64,000 nucleotides of DNA from Georgenia satyanarayanai. Lineage in GTDB: Bacteria > Actinomycetota > Actinomycetes > Actinomycetales > Actinomycetaceae. The notes beneath the pieces are model-generated. The model was not told the DNA's origin. It saw only the letters and a program-made list of their open reading frames with translations, and ran no database searches. Below, one piece after another: positions 32,484-41,949 of the stretch. How positions within the stretch are numbered: the stretch's first letter is position 1; each line of letters begins with the position of its first letter. The stretch spans positions 124,001-188,000 of the forward strand of contig NZ_VUKC01000001.1 of NCBI RefSeq assembly GCF_009193135.1, in the 5' to 3' direction. Made by a program: the position numbers and the translations under genes.

Positions 32484-33799
32484 GTGATCGTGCCCGCGGG
32501 CTCGTCGCGCCAGGACAGGGCCGCCTCGAGCACCTCGTCGAGCTGGCCGCGGGCGCGGGAGACGACCCCCGGCACCCGCTCGAGCAGGACCGCACGCGCC
32601 TGCGCGCGCGCGGTGAAGGAGTCCAGGGCCCGCTCCACCGCTTCGGCGCCGGCCACGGCCCGGGCATCGGTGACGTGGTCGGCCACGCCGCAGGTCCCGA
32701 AGACTCCCCGCGCCTTGTCGCTGTAGGCGTAGCCGAAGGCGGGCACGGCCGAGCTCAGGGCGGCGATGGTGGCGTGCATCCGGGAGCCTGCGAACCACTC
32801 GAGTCGCGCGATGCACCACTTGAGCTCCGCGGCCCGCAGCGTCGGCGTCAGGCGCCAGACCCGCGCCCGCTCGGACGGGCTCAGGGCCGCCTCGACCTGA
32901 GCGTGGGCCGCGGCGTCGCGCTCCGTCGGGTCTCCGCCGTCGACGTGCGAGACGAGGACGACGACGGCACCGCGCTGGACGAGGGCGCGCACCAGCTCGA
33001 CCATCGTCGCGAGGTAGGGCCCGGCAAGGCCGAACCGGCCACCGGCGTCCTCCTCCCGCAGCAGACCGCTGACGTTGACGCCGACGACGAGCTCCCCGGC
33101 GAGCTCAGCGAAGCGCGCCACCGTGCCGGGGTCCGGCTCGCGTGCCGTCAGACCGAACGCGACGTCCACCCCCTGACGCAGGCGGCTGGTGTCCGCGGAC
33201 GTCCCGGCGAGGTCGAGCAGCTGCTCGTGGCTCCAGGCGTCGCGTGCGTACGCCAGTGCCGACCGTCGCACGAGTCGCTCGGCGCGTCGGCGTCCCTCTG
33301 GCGTCGTGAACGGGCCGAAGGTCTGCGGCAGGAGCACGAGGGGCCGGCCCGCGCGGACGGCTGCCTCCTTCGGTGCGCAGACGGTGGCCAGGCGGCGGGG
33401 GCCGTAGAGGTCGGTGAAGCTGTCGCCGCCGCTGAGGTCGAGCAGGGCGTCGGCGCGTGCCAGGCGGGTGAGGAACGGGTTCCCGAGCCCGCCGAGCGCC
33501 TGGTCGACGCGGATCCGTGCCCAGCTCTCCCTCCGGTGCCAGCGCCGGGAGTTCCGCACGCCGATGCGGTCGACGCGGACCGTCGCGCCCCAGGACGGGT
33601 CGGCGCGCACGCCCCAGCCGTCGTCCAGGACACTCACGCCGCCCACCGAGGCGGCTGAGGCGAGGTGCGCGACCACGGAGGTGCCGAGCGCCTCGACCCC
33701 GCGGTTGTCGTTGTCGAGCGGGGCGCCGGCGACGACCAGCCGCGTCCTTGTCGCGGCGACCGGGGCGTCGGTCGCTGTCGTCGTGCTGTGGGTAGTCAT
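32480..33799 (-). CDS. Polysaccharide pyruvyl transferase family protein
   Basis: A 439-residue protein of the CsaB/PssM-like family, which transfers pyruvate from phosphoenolpyruvate as a ketal onto sugar residues. The features are DNDNRGVEALGTSVVAHL near the N-terminus, LLDLSGGDSFTDLYG near residue 107, LLPQTFGPF, and the late motif AGSRMHATIAALSSAVP. ATG 33799 has GGAAGG upstream. It overlaps the FrhB-like gene by four bases; pyruvyl ketals would make the polymer acidic. Confidence 0.87.
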   Translation of the reverse strand: MTTHSTTTATDAPVAATRTRLVVAGAPLDNDNRGVEALGTSVVAHLASAASVGGVSVLDDGWGVRADPSWGATVRVDRIGVRNSRRWHRRESWARIRVDQALGGLGNPFLTRLARADALLDLSGGDSFTDLYGPRRLATVCAPKEAAVRAGRPLVLLPQTFGPFTTPEGRRRAERLVRRSALAYARDAWSHEQLLDLAGTSADTSRLRQGVDVAFGLTAREPDPGTVARFAELAGELVVGVNVSGLLREEDAGGRFGLAGPYLATMVELVRALVQRGAVVVLVSHVDGGDPTERDAAAHAQVEAALSPSERARVWRLTPTLRAAELKWCIARLEWFAGSRMHATIAALSSAVPAFGYAYSDKARGVFGTCGVADHVTDARAVAGAEAVERALDSFTARAQARAVLLERVPGVVSRARGQLDEVLEAALSWRDEPAGTIT

Positions 33800-33854
33800 G
33801 CATCGCCTTCCGTGCGCGGCGGGTGCTCTGGCACGCCCGCGAGTGCTGTGCTGG

Positions 33855-36800
33855 TCAGGGACTGGGCAGGGTGAGGACTTCGTGGACGGCACTCGCCGCC
33901 GCACCGGCGAACTGCCCGCCACCGACGACGTGCAGACGTCCGTCGATGACGCCCGCGGCCGCGCCGTGCCGGCCGGTCGGGACGCGACGTGCGGTGGACC
34001 ACGTGTCGGTCGCCGGGTCGTAGACCTCGGTCGCGTCGAAGGGCAGGCCGTCGGGCCGGGCCTCTCCTCCGACGGCGACGATCCGGCCTGCGATGACGCC
34101 CGTCGCCATCGTGCGGCGTGCGGTGGGCATGGGCGCTCGCGGCGTCCACCCTCCGCCGGCGCCCGGGTGCAGCGCCTCCATGGACCCGAGCGTCCCCATC
34201 GGGGTCTGCCCGTTGGCCAGGCGAGTACGGCCCCCGAAGACGTGGAGGACGCCGTCGACGACGGCCGAGCCCGGGTTGTCCCTCGCCGTGGTGAGGGCGG
34301 GGGCGGCGTGCCAGGTGCCCGCCGCGAGGTCGAGCCGCTCCACGACGGCCGTCGAGGCGCCGTCGGCGGTCATGCCGCCCGCGACGTACACCTGGCCGCC
34401 GACCACCTGGGCGGTCGCGCCGCCGCGGGCGGTGGGCATGGACGGCAGCGGCGACCACGCGTCGGTCGCCGGGTCGTAGGACCAGGCTGTCGCGACGGCC
34501 CCGGAGAACGGGGCGGTGGAGCCGCCGAGCACGAGGAGCCGGGTCCCGTCCGTCGTGACGGCGGGGTTCTCCACCCCCGGCCCCGGCAGGTCGGCGACGC
34601 GTGCCCACGTGCCCTCGGCCGCGTCGTACCGGTAGGTGCGGGTCGAGTGGCCGTCGGGGCCCTTGCCGCCGACGACGTAGAGGTCGTCGCCGATCGCGAC
34701 ACCACCGGCGTCGAGGACGTCGACGGGCAACGGCGCCTCCTCCGTCCAGCAGCCGATGTCCCGGGGGGTGAGGAAGGTGACCCGTCCCCCCGTGCCGGCG
34801 AACTCGCCGACGACGATGCGGCCGTCGGGCGCCTGGGTGATCGGCAGCGGGTCGGTGAAGCCGCCGACGACGCTTCGCGCGCGGACGACCGAGCGCCCGT
34901 CCGCGGAGAGCGTCACCGCGGTGATGTCGTCGCCCACCGAGTAGTTCGTGATGAGGAGGTCGTGCTCGAGCGCCCCGCAGAAGGCGTCACCGCTGAACTC
35001 GATGATGCCGTTGGCCGAGCGGTTGGCGCCCAGGTCGCCGATCGGTGGGGTGTAGGTGGGCAGCGGCGCGACGTTCTGGTAAGCGCCGGTCTTGAAGACG
35101 CACTCGTCGCGGGCGGGGTTCGGGTGGCCGTAGTAGCGCCCCTCCTCGATGAGGTTGAGGACGTCGTTCTGGTTGCCCGGGTTGTTGCCACCCTGGGTCC
35201 ACGGGCGCGTGTCGCCGAAGCCGAGGCAGGGCGCAGCCGGTGAGGGCGGGTAGCTGCCGACGACGCCGAGCCCGTTGTCGGGCCCGTAGAGGTGCCCGTT
35301 GGAGTGCTCGACGAAGTCGTAGGTGTTGCGCAGCCCCGAGGCGAAGACCTCGACGTCACAGTCACCGGACTGGTAGATGTCCGTGGGGTGGGCGCAGGCA
35401 CCGTCGAAGCCCGGGACCTTGGGGTCGGCGACGAGGAGGGCGGCGGACAGGGGCTGCTCGCCACGGTCGCCGAACTCCGTGTTCGCCGTGTTCGGCGCAC
35501 CTGCCCCGGTGTTGCCGCCCTGGGCGATGTAGAGGCGCCCGTCGCTGCCGAAGTGGATGGCGTTGGTGCCGTGGTTGGCGATGGACCGGGGCAGGCCGGT
35601 GATGACGTCGCTGCGGTACGCCAGGTTCGGGCCGGAGAGGCGCGACACGATGCTCGAGTCGGCCTCGCCGTCGTCGGCGGAGGGCGAGGAGTGGCCCGCC
35701 CACACGATGACGTTGCCCGGGGTGGAGGCGGGGTCGACGGCGAGGCCGAGCGCGAGACGCGTGCCGAGGGTGGACACCACCTGGGTGCTGCTCACGGTGC
35801 CGTCCGGCGCGAAGGAGAGGATGTAGATCTTGCCGAACATCGACTGGACGTACAGCTTGCCGTCCGGGCCGTAGGCCATCGACGTGGGGAACGGGACGGG
35901 TACCGAGTACCGGTCGAAGGGGTAGTCCGCGACGTCCGCGGGGTCGTGCTCCCCGGTGACCGCGAACTGGGAGAAGCGGAACTCGGCCGGCTGCACGGCG
36001 CTCCGGCTGCTCGCGAAGACCCCGCCGAAGCTGCGGGTGCCGATGAGCGGGTCGATGCCGGCGGCGTCGAAGCTGAAGAACTCACCGGGCACGGCGAAGC
36101 TCCGCAGCGCGGACTGGCCGCCGTCCCCGACCCGGTAGTAGCCCGTCGCCTGGCGCGTCCCCGGGTCGACGCGGATGGACAGCTCGACGGGGACGTCGGA
36201 GGGGATGGTGAGGTAGCCGGAGTTGCGCCGTGCCACCTCGGTGCCGTCCACCTCCAGGACGTGCTCCACACGCCAGCCCTGCGGGGTGCTGACGAGCGCG
36301 ACGCGGTCGACGTGGTCCTGGTCGTAGCCGAACCAGATCCCGGCCTGCTCGTACTTCCCGGTGGTGGCGGGCGGACCGGCGATGGTCGCGGTGAGCACGG
36401 TCGTGGCCGTCGGGCCGTCGAAGCCGACGCCGAGGGCGTTGTCGAGGGTGTTCTCCTTGACCGAGCCGGTGCCGCCGGTGATGTTGAGCGTGCCCTCGCC
36501 GAGGTCGACCTGGAGGCGCTCGCGGAGGTACTCCGCGTCGTCCGGCCGGGGCAGCAGGGTGGTGAAGCCGGTGCCGACGCCGTCGACGTCGATGACCCCC
36601 TTGGCCTCGTAGCGGAAGCCGAGGTTGTAGGGCGTGTCGACCTTGATGAGCTCGCAGGAGACCGGGGCGCAGCCGCCCGGGTCCCCGACGACGAGCGTGA
36701 CGGGGAGGACGGCGGTGAACGCGCCGGCGGAGGTGGCGACGAGCTCCCCGTGCCACACGCCGGCGGACAGCCCCGCCGGGTTGACGAGGACGTCGACGGT

Positions 36801-38951
36801 CGCCGGGGTGGTCTCCTGGCTCGTCGTGGCGCTGAGCCATGGCGCGGTGCTCGCGATCCGGGCCACGGTGCCGGGCGTCGTCGCCTCGAGGGAGACCTGG
36901 CGCTCCTGCACCTGCCCGCCCTCGGTGGCGGGGACCTCGAGGACTGCCGGCGCCCACGTCAGCGTGTTCGTGTCGTTGACCGTGGTGAAGGCGGTGTGGA
37001 CCACGTGGGTCGTGCCGTCGGAGGTGAGGACCGCGACGGTGACCGTGTGCTCGCCGTCGGGGATGAGGGTGGTGTCGAAGGGGGCGGCGGCGTGGGCGAC
37101 GGAGCCAGGCGCCATGTCGAAGGGAGCGACGGAGTCGGTGCGCAGCGGTGCGCCGGTGTGCTGCGGGTCGTCCACCCACCACGACGTCGAGGAGACGCCC
37201 TCGGTCTGGGCGAGGAACGCGTAGATGCTCCCGCTGACGGTGCGGCCCGCGAGCGGCTCGGGCGACCGGCGCTTCGCGTCGACGCCCGTGACCACCTGGA
37301 ACGGCGACGCGTCCTGGACCGCGAGGGTGACCGGGACGACGACGTCGGGCAGGCCCGGCGACGACAGCGTGAGGTTCCCGGTGCGCGACCCGGGGGAGAG
37401 CCCGGCGGGGTCGGCGGACACGGTGAGCTGCGCGGGTGCCGCGGCGGTGGTCGGGTCCGCGCTGAGCCAGGGCGCCGAGGACGAGACCGTGAACGGGAGC
37501 GCCGAGCCGTCGCTCGACGAGACGACGAGCGGGGCGCTCGCCGGTCCACCGGCGGCGAGCGCCGTGAGGGTGAGGGCTCCGGGGTCCACGACCAGGCCGG
37601 GCGCGGCGTCGACGAGGAAGGAGACCGTGAGCACGGCGGAGGAGGCGCCGTCGGCCGTGGCCGTGACGCGCCCGGTGTGCGTGCCGCCCGCGAGGCCGGC
37701 GGGGTCGACGGTGACCTCGACCGACCCGGGAAGTGCGACGGGTCCGGCGGTGACGGCGAGCCAGGGGGCGTCGCTCGTCAGCGTGGCGACGGTTCCGGGC
37801 TCGGTCGCCGAGAGCGCGAGCGTGCGGGTCTGCGGCCCGTCCCCGGCCTCGACGACGAGCGAGGCGGGCTCCCAGAGGAGGGCGTTCGTCCCGTTGCTCG
37901 TCTCGAAGGTCGCTGTCGAGACGTGCTGGGCGCCGCCGGACGTCGTCACGCGCACGGTGATCGTGTGCTCGCCGTCGGCGAGGGTCGTCGTGTCGAGCGG
38001 AGCGGCCCGGTGGGTGACGGAGCCGGGCCCGAAGTCGAACGGCTCCGTCGTGTCGGTCCGCAGCGGCGCGCCGCCCATGAGCGGGTCGTCGAGCCACCAC
38101 GCGGTCGCGGTGACGCCGTCGGTCGGCGCGAGGAAGGGGTAGATGTTCCCTGAGACGTCAGCGCCGTCGAGAACCGTGGGGCTCCCGCGCTTGGAGTCCT
38201 TGCTGTGCACGACCGTGAAGCCGTCGAGCGGCGCCGCCGCCACGGTGAGGGTCACCGGGACGACGACGTCGGGGAGGTCGGCACTCGCGAGGGTGACCGT
38301 GGCGGTGTGGGTGCCGACGGGCAGATCGGAGGCTGCGGTGAGCGACACGGCTGCCGGCGCGGTCCCGGTCGACGGGGCGACGGTGAGCCAGTCGACCGAG
38401 CCCGTGGCGGTGAAGGCGCGCGGCGCTCCGTCGGACGTGCCCACGTCGATCGTCGCCCCCGCGGCCGGCCCACCCGCGGTGCTCGCGAGGGTGACCGACG
38501 ACGGGCTCGCGACGAGCAGCGCCGCGACATCGTTGTCCGTGACGAAGGTGGCCTCGCGCGTCACCACACCGGCGGCCGTGGTCACCCGAGCCGTGATCGT
38601 GTGCTCGCCGTCGGGGAGCTGCGTGGTGTCGAAGGCGCCCGAGGCGTGGGCGGTGGACCCTGGCGCGTAGTCGAAGGGCGAGGTCGTGTCGGTGCGGACC
38701 GGGGTGCCGCTCGCCGCGGGGTCGTCGAGCCACCAGCTCACGGCGGTGACACCGGTGTCCCCGGTGAGGAAGGGGTGGATGACGCCGTCGACGGTGGCGC
38801 CGTCCAGCGTCTGCGGTGACGTGCGCTTCCTGGCCAGGCTGAAGGAGATCTGGGGGTCGTCGGCCGACGCCGCCGGCAGGGTCCCGAGCAGGCTCGCGAG
38901 GAGGGTGAGGGCGATGACGGCGGCCCAGCTACGGGCCGTGGTGCGGGTCAT
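33855..38951 (-). CDS. Giant secreted Ig/BACON-LamG-beta-propeller-Kelch protein
   Basis: A 1698-residue exported protein. A signal peptide spans residues 1-30 (ends AASA). Three repeats follow at about residues 44, 255 and 562, each with a WWLDDP-type core, RTDTT..PFD, and LPDGEHTI. BACON-like domains of about 90 residues lie between them. Then come a laminin-G-like region (about 767-1000), a glucose/sorbosone-dehydrogenase-like beta-propeller (about 1013-1400, with NHGTNAIHFGSDGRLYIAQG) and six or so Kelch repeats (about 1400-1690). No sortase motif or C-terminal membrane span is seen, so it is probably released or bound non-covalently. It overlaps the upstream glycosyltransferase by four bases, which ties it to polymer synthesis. 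A sugar oxidase or polysaccharide-binding scaffold is plausible. Confidence 0.77.
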   Translation of the reverse strand: MTRTTARSWAAVIALTLLASLLGTLPAASADDPQISFSLARKRTSPQTLDGATVDGVIHPFLTGDTGVTAVSWWLDDPAASGTPVRTDTTSPFDYAPGSTAHASGAFDTTQLPDGEHTITARVTTAAGVVTREATFVTDNDVAALLVASPSSVTLASTAGGPAAGATIDVGTSDGAPRAFTATGSVDWLTVAPSTGTAPAAVSLTAASDLPVGTHTATVTLASADLPDVVVPVTLTVAAAPLDGFTVVHSKDSKRGSPTVLDGADVSGNIYPFLAPTDGVTATAWWLDDPLMGGAPLRTDTTEPFDFGPGSVTHRAAPLDTTTLADGEHTITVRVTTSGGAQHVSTATFETSNGTNALLWEPASLVVEAGDGPQTRTLALSATEPGTVATLTSDAPWLAVTAGPVALPGSVEVTVDPAGLAGGTHTGRVTATADGASSAVLTVSFLVDAAPGLVVDPGALTLTALAAGGPASAPLVVSSSDGSALPFTVSSSAPWLSADPTTAAAPAQLTVSADPAGLSPGSRTGNLTLSSPGLPDVVVPVTLAVQDASPFQVVTGVDAKRRSPEPLAGRTVSGSIYAFLAQTEGVSSTSWWVDDPQHTGAPLRTDSVAPFDMAPGSVAHAAAPFDTTLIPDGEHTVTVAVLTSDGTTHVVHTAFTTVNDTNTLTWAPAVLEVPATEGGQVQERQVSLEATTPGTVARIASTAPWLSATTSQETTPATVDVLVNPAGLSAGVWHGELVATSAGAFTAVLPVTLVVGDPGGCAPVSCELIKVDTPYNLGFRYEAKGVIDVDGVGTGFTTLLPRPDDAEYLRERLQVDLGEGTLNITGGTGSVKENTLDNALGVGFDGPTATTVLTATIAGPPATTGKYEQAGIWFGYDQDHVDRVALVSTPQGWRVEHVLEVDGTEVARRNSGYLTIPSDVPVELSIRVDPGTRQATGYYRVGDGGQSALRSFAVPGEFFSFDAAGIDPLIGTRSFGGVFASSRSAVQPAEFRFSQFAVTGEHDPADVADYPFDRYSVPVPFPTSMAYGPDGKLYVQSMFGKIYILSFAPDGTVSSTQVVSTLGTRLALGLAVDPASTPGNVIVWAGHSSPSADDGEADSSIVSRLSGPNLAYRSDVITGLPRSIANHGTNAIHFGSDGRLYIAQGGNTGAGAPNTANTEFGDRGEQPLSAALLVADPKVPGFDGACAHPTDIYQSGDCDVEVFASGLRNTYDFVEHSNGHLYGPDNGLGVVGSYPPSPAAPCLGFGDTRPWTQGGNNPGNQNDVLNLIEEGRYYGHPNPARDECVFKTGAYQNVAPLPTYTPPIGDLGANRSANGIIEFSGDAFCGALEHDLLITNYSVGDDITAVTLSADGRSVVRARSVVGGFTDPLPITQAPDGRIVVGEFAGTGGRVTFLTPRDIGCWTEEAPLPVDVLDAGGVAIGDDLYVVGGKGPDGHSTRTYRYDAAEGTWARVADLPGPGVENPAVTTDGTRLLVLGGSTAPFSGAVATAWSYDPATDAWSPLPSMPTARGGATAQVVGGQVYVAGGMTADGASTAVVERLDLAAGTWHAAPALTTARDNPGSAVVDGVLHVFGGRTRLANGQTPMGTLGSMEALHPGAGGGWTPRAPMPTARRTMATGVIAGRIVAVGGEARPDGLPFDATEVYDPATDTWSTARRVPTGRHGAAAGVIDGRLHVVGGGQFAGAAASAVHEVLTLPSP

Positions 38952-39898
38952 GAGGAACGCTCCGCTCGGGGGATGGCGGGGGTGGGGGTGCTGGGCGGGC
39001 CGGCGGGCGGGTCCACCCGCCGGCTGCTCTCGTCGCGCAGCCAGGTGGTGCTGCCGCGGGCCAGAGCCCACCGGGCGCGGGCCCGGGCGAGGACGGCGGT
39101 GCCGAGGAAGACGGCGACGGACGGCAGGAGTCGAGGGTCGCGCCGGGTGAGGGTGGCCAGAGTGCCGACACCGCCGCCGGCACCGCGGATCGGGGGAGCA
39201 TCGGGGTCGCGCGCGAGCTGCCGGTTGCCGGTCATCGCCCGCGCCCGGCGGCGGAGAAGGTCCCCGTACTCGCGGGGCGCACGGATGCGAGCCGCGGCGC
39301 CGGGGACGACACGCAGCTCCTCGGGGGCGAAGCTCATCGCCGCGACGAGGTCGTCGGCCATCGTCTCGCGCCAGCCGGCGAGGCGCCGGTGGCCGGCCTC
39401 GTCGACGCCGATGACGCCGCGGCCGTACAGCTCGGTCGCGACGCCGGGGAGCCGGCTCCACACCGAGTAGTACGCCCGTACCGGCCAGCTCGACCCGGAG
39501 AGCTCGACGTCTCGCCCGGGGCCGACGGCGTGCACCCCCGGCTCGCCGAGAGCGGCGCCGAGCGCGGACAGGTCGCGCGCCCCGACGACGACGTCGGCGT
39601 CGACGTAGAAGCGGGGGAACCGGGAGACGTGCCGGTCACCGAGGGCGAGCGCGTGCATCTTCGACGGTACGGGGGTCTCGAGGACCCGGACGCCCGGGAA
39701 CGACCGGGCGACCTGCGCCGTCGCGTCGGTGCAGCCGTTCGCGACGACGACGACCTCGAGGTCGGCGCCGTCGGCCGTGAGCGCGTGGAGGAGCCGGCCG
39801 ATGACGGCCGCCTCGTTGTGGGCCGGCACGACGACGCACCCGAGCCCCTCCGCCCCCGTGCCCGCGGGGGTGGTCCCGGAGGTGTCAGTACGCGCCAT
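38948..39898 (-). CDS. Glycosyltransferase family 2
   Basis: A 316-residue GT-A enzyme with CVVVPAHNEAAVIGRLL, VVVANGCTDAT and the DxD-like YVDADVVVGARDL near residue 98, the nucleotide-sugar and metal sites. A later stretch (ETMADDLVAAMSF) carries the general-base ED-type acidic pair as DD. The C-terminal part has a hydrophobic helix (PSVAVFLGTAVLA). Its stop overlaps the start of the giant secreted protein, and its start overlaps the sugar transferase upstream by 14 bases. Confidence 0.85.
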   Translation of the reverse strand: MARTDTSGTTPAGTGAEGLGCVVVPAHNEAAVIGRLLHALTADGADLEVVVVANGCTDATAQVARSFPGVRVLETPVPSKMHALALGDRHVSRFPRFYVDADVVVGARDLSALGAALGEPGVHAVGPGRDVELSGSSWPVRAYYSVWSRLPGVATELYGRGVIGVDEAGHRRLAGWRETMADDLVAAMSFAPEELRVVPGAAARIRAPREYGDLLRRRARAMTGNRQLARDPDAPPIRGAGGGVGTLATLTRRDPRLLPSVAVFLGTAVLARARARWALARGSTTWLRDESSRRVDPPAGPPSTPTPAIPRAERSS

Positions 39899-41351
39899 GG
39901 CCGCCCAGCACGGCGTGGGCCGTGCGCCACAGGATGTGGAGGTCCATGCGGACCGACCAGTTGTCGGTGTACCGCAGGTCCAGACGCACCGACTGCTCCA
40001 CCGAGAGGTTGGAGCGCCCGCTCACCTGCCACAGGCCGGTGAGGCCGGGCTTGACACGCAGCCGCTGGCACACGTCCCCGGTGAAGCGGTCGACCTCGGA
40101 CTGCAGGGCCGGCCGGGGCCCGACGAGCGACATGTCTCCCCGGACGACGTTCCACAGCTGGGGCAGCTCGTCGATCGACAGGCGCCGCAGCACCCGCCCA
40201 GCCCGCGTCACACGGGGGTCCTCCCGGAGCTTGAAGAGCATGCCGTTGCCCTCGTTGCGGTCGAGCAGCTCCGCCAGGCGCGCCTCGGCGTCGGTGTACA
40301 TCGAGCGGAGCTTGTACATGGTGAAGGGGCGGCCACCCAGGCCGACGCGGGTCTGGGCGAAGAAGGCCGGGCCCGGCGAGGTGAGACGCACCGCGACGGC
40401 GGCGGGCACGATGACGAGAAGGGCGGCGAGGAGCAGCAGGCTCCCGAGCACGCGGTCGAAGACGGCCTTGGACCACAGCGAGGGCCGCGGGGGAGTGAGC
40501 GCGACCCCGAGGAGTGGGGTCCCGCCCAGCGACTCCAGCCGCAGCCGGCGCGGCACCACCTCCGCGATCGCGGGAAGCACGAGGAGCTCGGCGGACAGCG
40601 AGGCGAGCTGCCAGCCGAGGCGCCGGAGATCAGGCGCCTCCATCGCCCCACCGGAGACGACGACGGCGTCGATGTCGAGGGTCCGCACGAGGTCGGGGAT
40701 GTCGGCGTAGCGGCCGAGGACGGGGCTGCGGCTGGCGATGTCGTCGGTCGTGGGAGTGCACACCCCGACGACGACGAGCCCGTGGGACTGCGCCTCGTCG
40801 AGCACGTCGAACAGGTGGCTCAGGCCGTCGACCGGGCCCACGACGAGCGTCCGCCGCAGGAACGTGCCGCGTGCGCGGAGGCGCCGCAGGACGGGCCGGG
40901 CCGCGATCCGCGCGAGCGCGGTGAAGCCGATGGACAGCGCCAGGGCCTCGAAGAGGAGGGACCGGGGGACCTGCGCGACGCCGACGTAGTGCACCCCGAG
41001 CGACACGAGCGCGAGGACGCCGGCCGCGCGGACGAGGCTGGAGAGGTCCTCCAGCGTCGAGGCCGCGCACGCGGCGCGGTACCCCCGGGACGCGGCCACG
41101 GCGAGGACGAGGCCCGCCCCGGCGGAGACCGCGAGGACGGCCACCACGAGGGGCTCGTGCTCCTGCCGGACGCACAGGGCGACGGCCAGCGCGGCGAGGC
41201 CGAGGTCGGCCACGGCGAGCGCGGCGAGGTAGCGGGTCACCGCGGACCGCCACGGCAGTCCGGACCGTGCCGCGCGCAGCGGCCCCTCGGTCACGGCCGT
41301 GGGCGGGAGCGCCTGGTCGTCGTCGTGGTAGCGGTCGGTGCGCAAGGTCAT
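39885..41351 (-). CDS. Undecaprenyl-phosphate sugar phosphotransferase (WbaP/CpsE-like)
   Basis: A 488-residue initiating transferase that moves a sugar-1-phosphate to undecaprenyl phosphate. The N-terminus has four predicted membrane spans and a CoA-binding-like regulatory fold. The C-terminal catalytic domain carries FDRVLGSLLLLAALL, KLRSMYTDAE, RRLSIDELPQLWNV and SLVGPRP. ATG 41351 (MTLRTDRYHDDD) is preferred; the frame is open to 41531 but that part is not conserved-looking. It heads the seven-gene minus-strand operon, so the whole polymer pathway starts here. Confidence 0.9.
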   Translation of the reverse strand: MTLRTDRYHDDDQALPPTAVTEGPLRAARSGLPWRSAVTRYLAALAVADLGLAALAVALCVRQEHEPLVVAVLAVSAGAGLVLAVAASRGYRAACAASTLEDLSSLVRAAGVLALVSLGVHYVGVAQVPRSLLFEALALSIGFTALARIAARPVLRRLRARGTFLRRTLVVGPVDGLSHLFDVLDEAQSHGLVVVGVCTPTTDDIASRSPVLGRYADIPDLVRTLDIDAVVVSGGAMEAPDLRRLGWQLASLSAELLVLPAIAEVVPRRLRLESLGGTPLLGVALTPPRPSLWSKAVFDRVLGSLLLLAALLVIVPAAVAVRLTSPGPAFFAQTRVGLGGRPFTMYKLRSMYTDAEARLAELLDRNEGNGMLFKLREDPRVTRAGRVLRRLSIDELPQLWNVVRGDMSLVGPRPALQSEVDRFTGDVCQRLRVKPGLTGLWQVSGRSNLSVEQSVRLDLRYTDNWSVRMDLHILWRTAHAVLGGHGAY

Positions 41352-41949
41352 CGTGACCACCCCACGGGGAGGGACGGACAGGGGAGCGGCTGGGCCGGTG
41401 GAGGAGCGGAGGTGGCGGGCCGCTGGGCGTCTGGAGGGGTGTTCACGTGAGAAGTTCGCCCTCCGTCGCTCGTCGTGGTCTGAGCCGTCGGACGGGACGA
41501 CGTTGGCTCGCCCGAGCAGCCGTCTCAACATGGCACGGGGTCCGTGGGCCGTTAAGGATGACCGCCGGATGACGTCACGGGGATGAGGTGCGCGCCGGGG
41601 GTGACTGGGCCGTCGGCGGCGTCCGGCCCGCGGCCGGGCTCACCCCGCTGGTCACCCCGTCGTCCGCCGTCTGATCAGCTCGTCGTCATCCTGCGGCGCG
41701 TCGCAGGAGCGGCGGGGCGGGTGCTGTGCTTGTCACGTGACGGGCACCACTCCCGACGTGGACGGTGCCCGCATGGCTCAGCCCTGTCGTTGGCACCGCC
41801 CGGTCAGCGACGGGCTGGGGGCCGCCCACGGGTCGACGACGGACCGACGCCCGTGATCGGCAGGGCCGTCTGGCCCGACCGGGTGGCCGACGGGTGGGGA
41901 CCTCGGTCCCCACCCGTCCCCACCCCGACCACGCACAACGGAGGCCACA
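41352..41949. promoter_or_regulatory. Divergent intergenic region of the polysaccharide locus
   Basis: About 600 bp without a gene, between the minus-strand operon and the Wzz-like gene, so it must hold promoters in both directions. It contains GGGGTGA at 41598-41604 and two inverted copies (TCACCCC at 41640-41646 and 41652-41658), a GTGATCGG motif at 41853-41860, and a 12-bp hairpin at 41889-41918. I could not assign -35/-10 elements with confidence. Confidence 0.5.
41889..41918 (+). promoter_or_regulatory. Strong hairpin in the leader of the Wzz-like gene
   Basis: A perfect 12-bp inverted repeat (41889-41900 with 41907-41918, CCTCGG loop) ends 31 bases before the GTG start. No plus-strand gene lies upstream for it to terminate, so it is either a leader attenuator or a bidirectional structure. 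It lies 28 bases after the GTGATCGG motif. Confidence 0.55.

Noticed and set aside
35292-38153. A 953-codon open frame on the plus strand inside the giant propeller/Kelch gene
   Set aside because: Low-complexity Gly/Arg/Val composition and no ribosome-binding site; an antisense shadow of the minus-strand gene, which has a signal peptide and recognisable domains.
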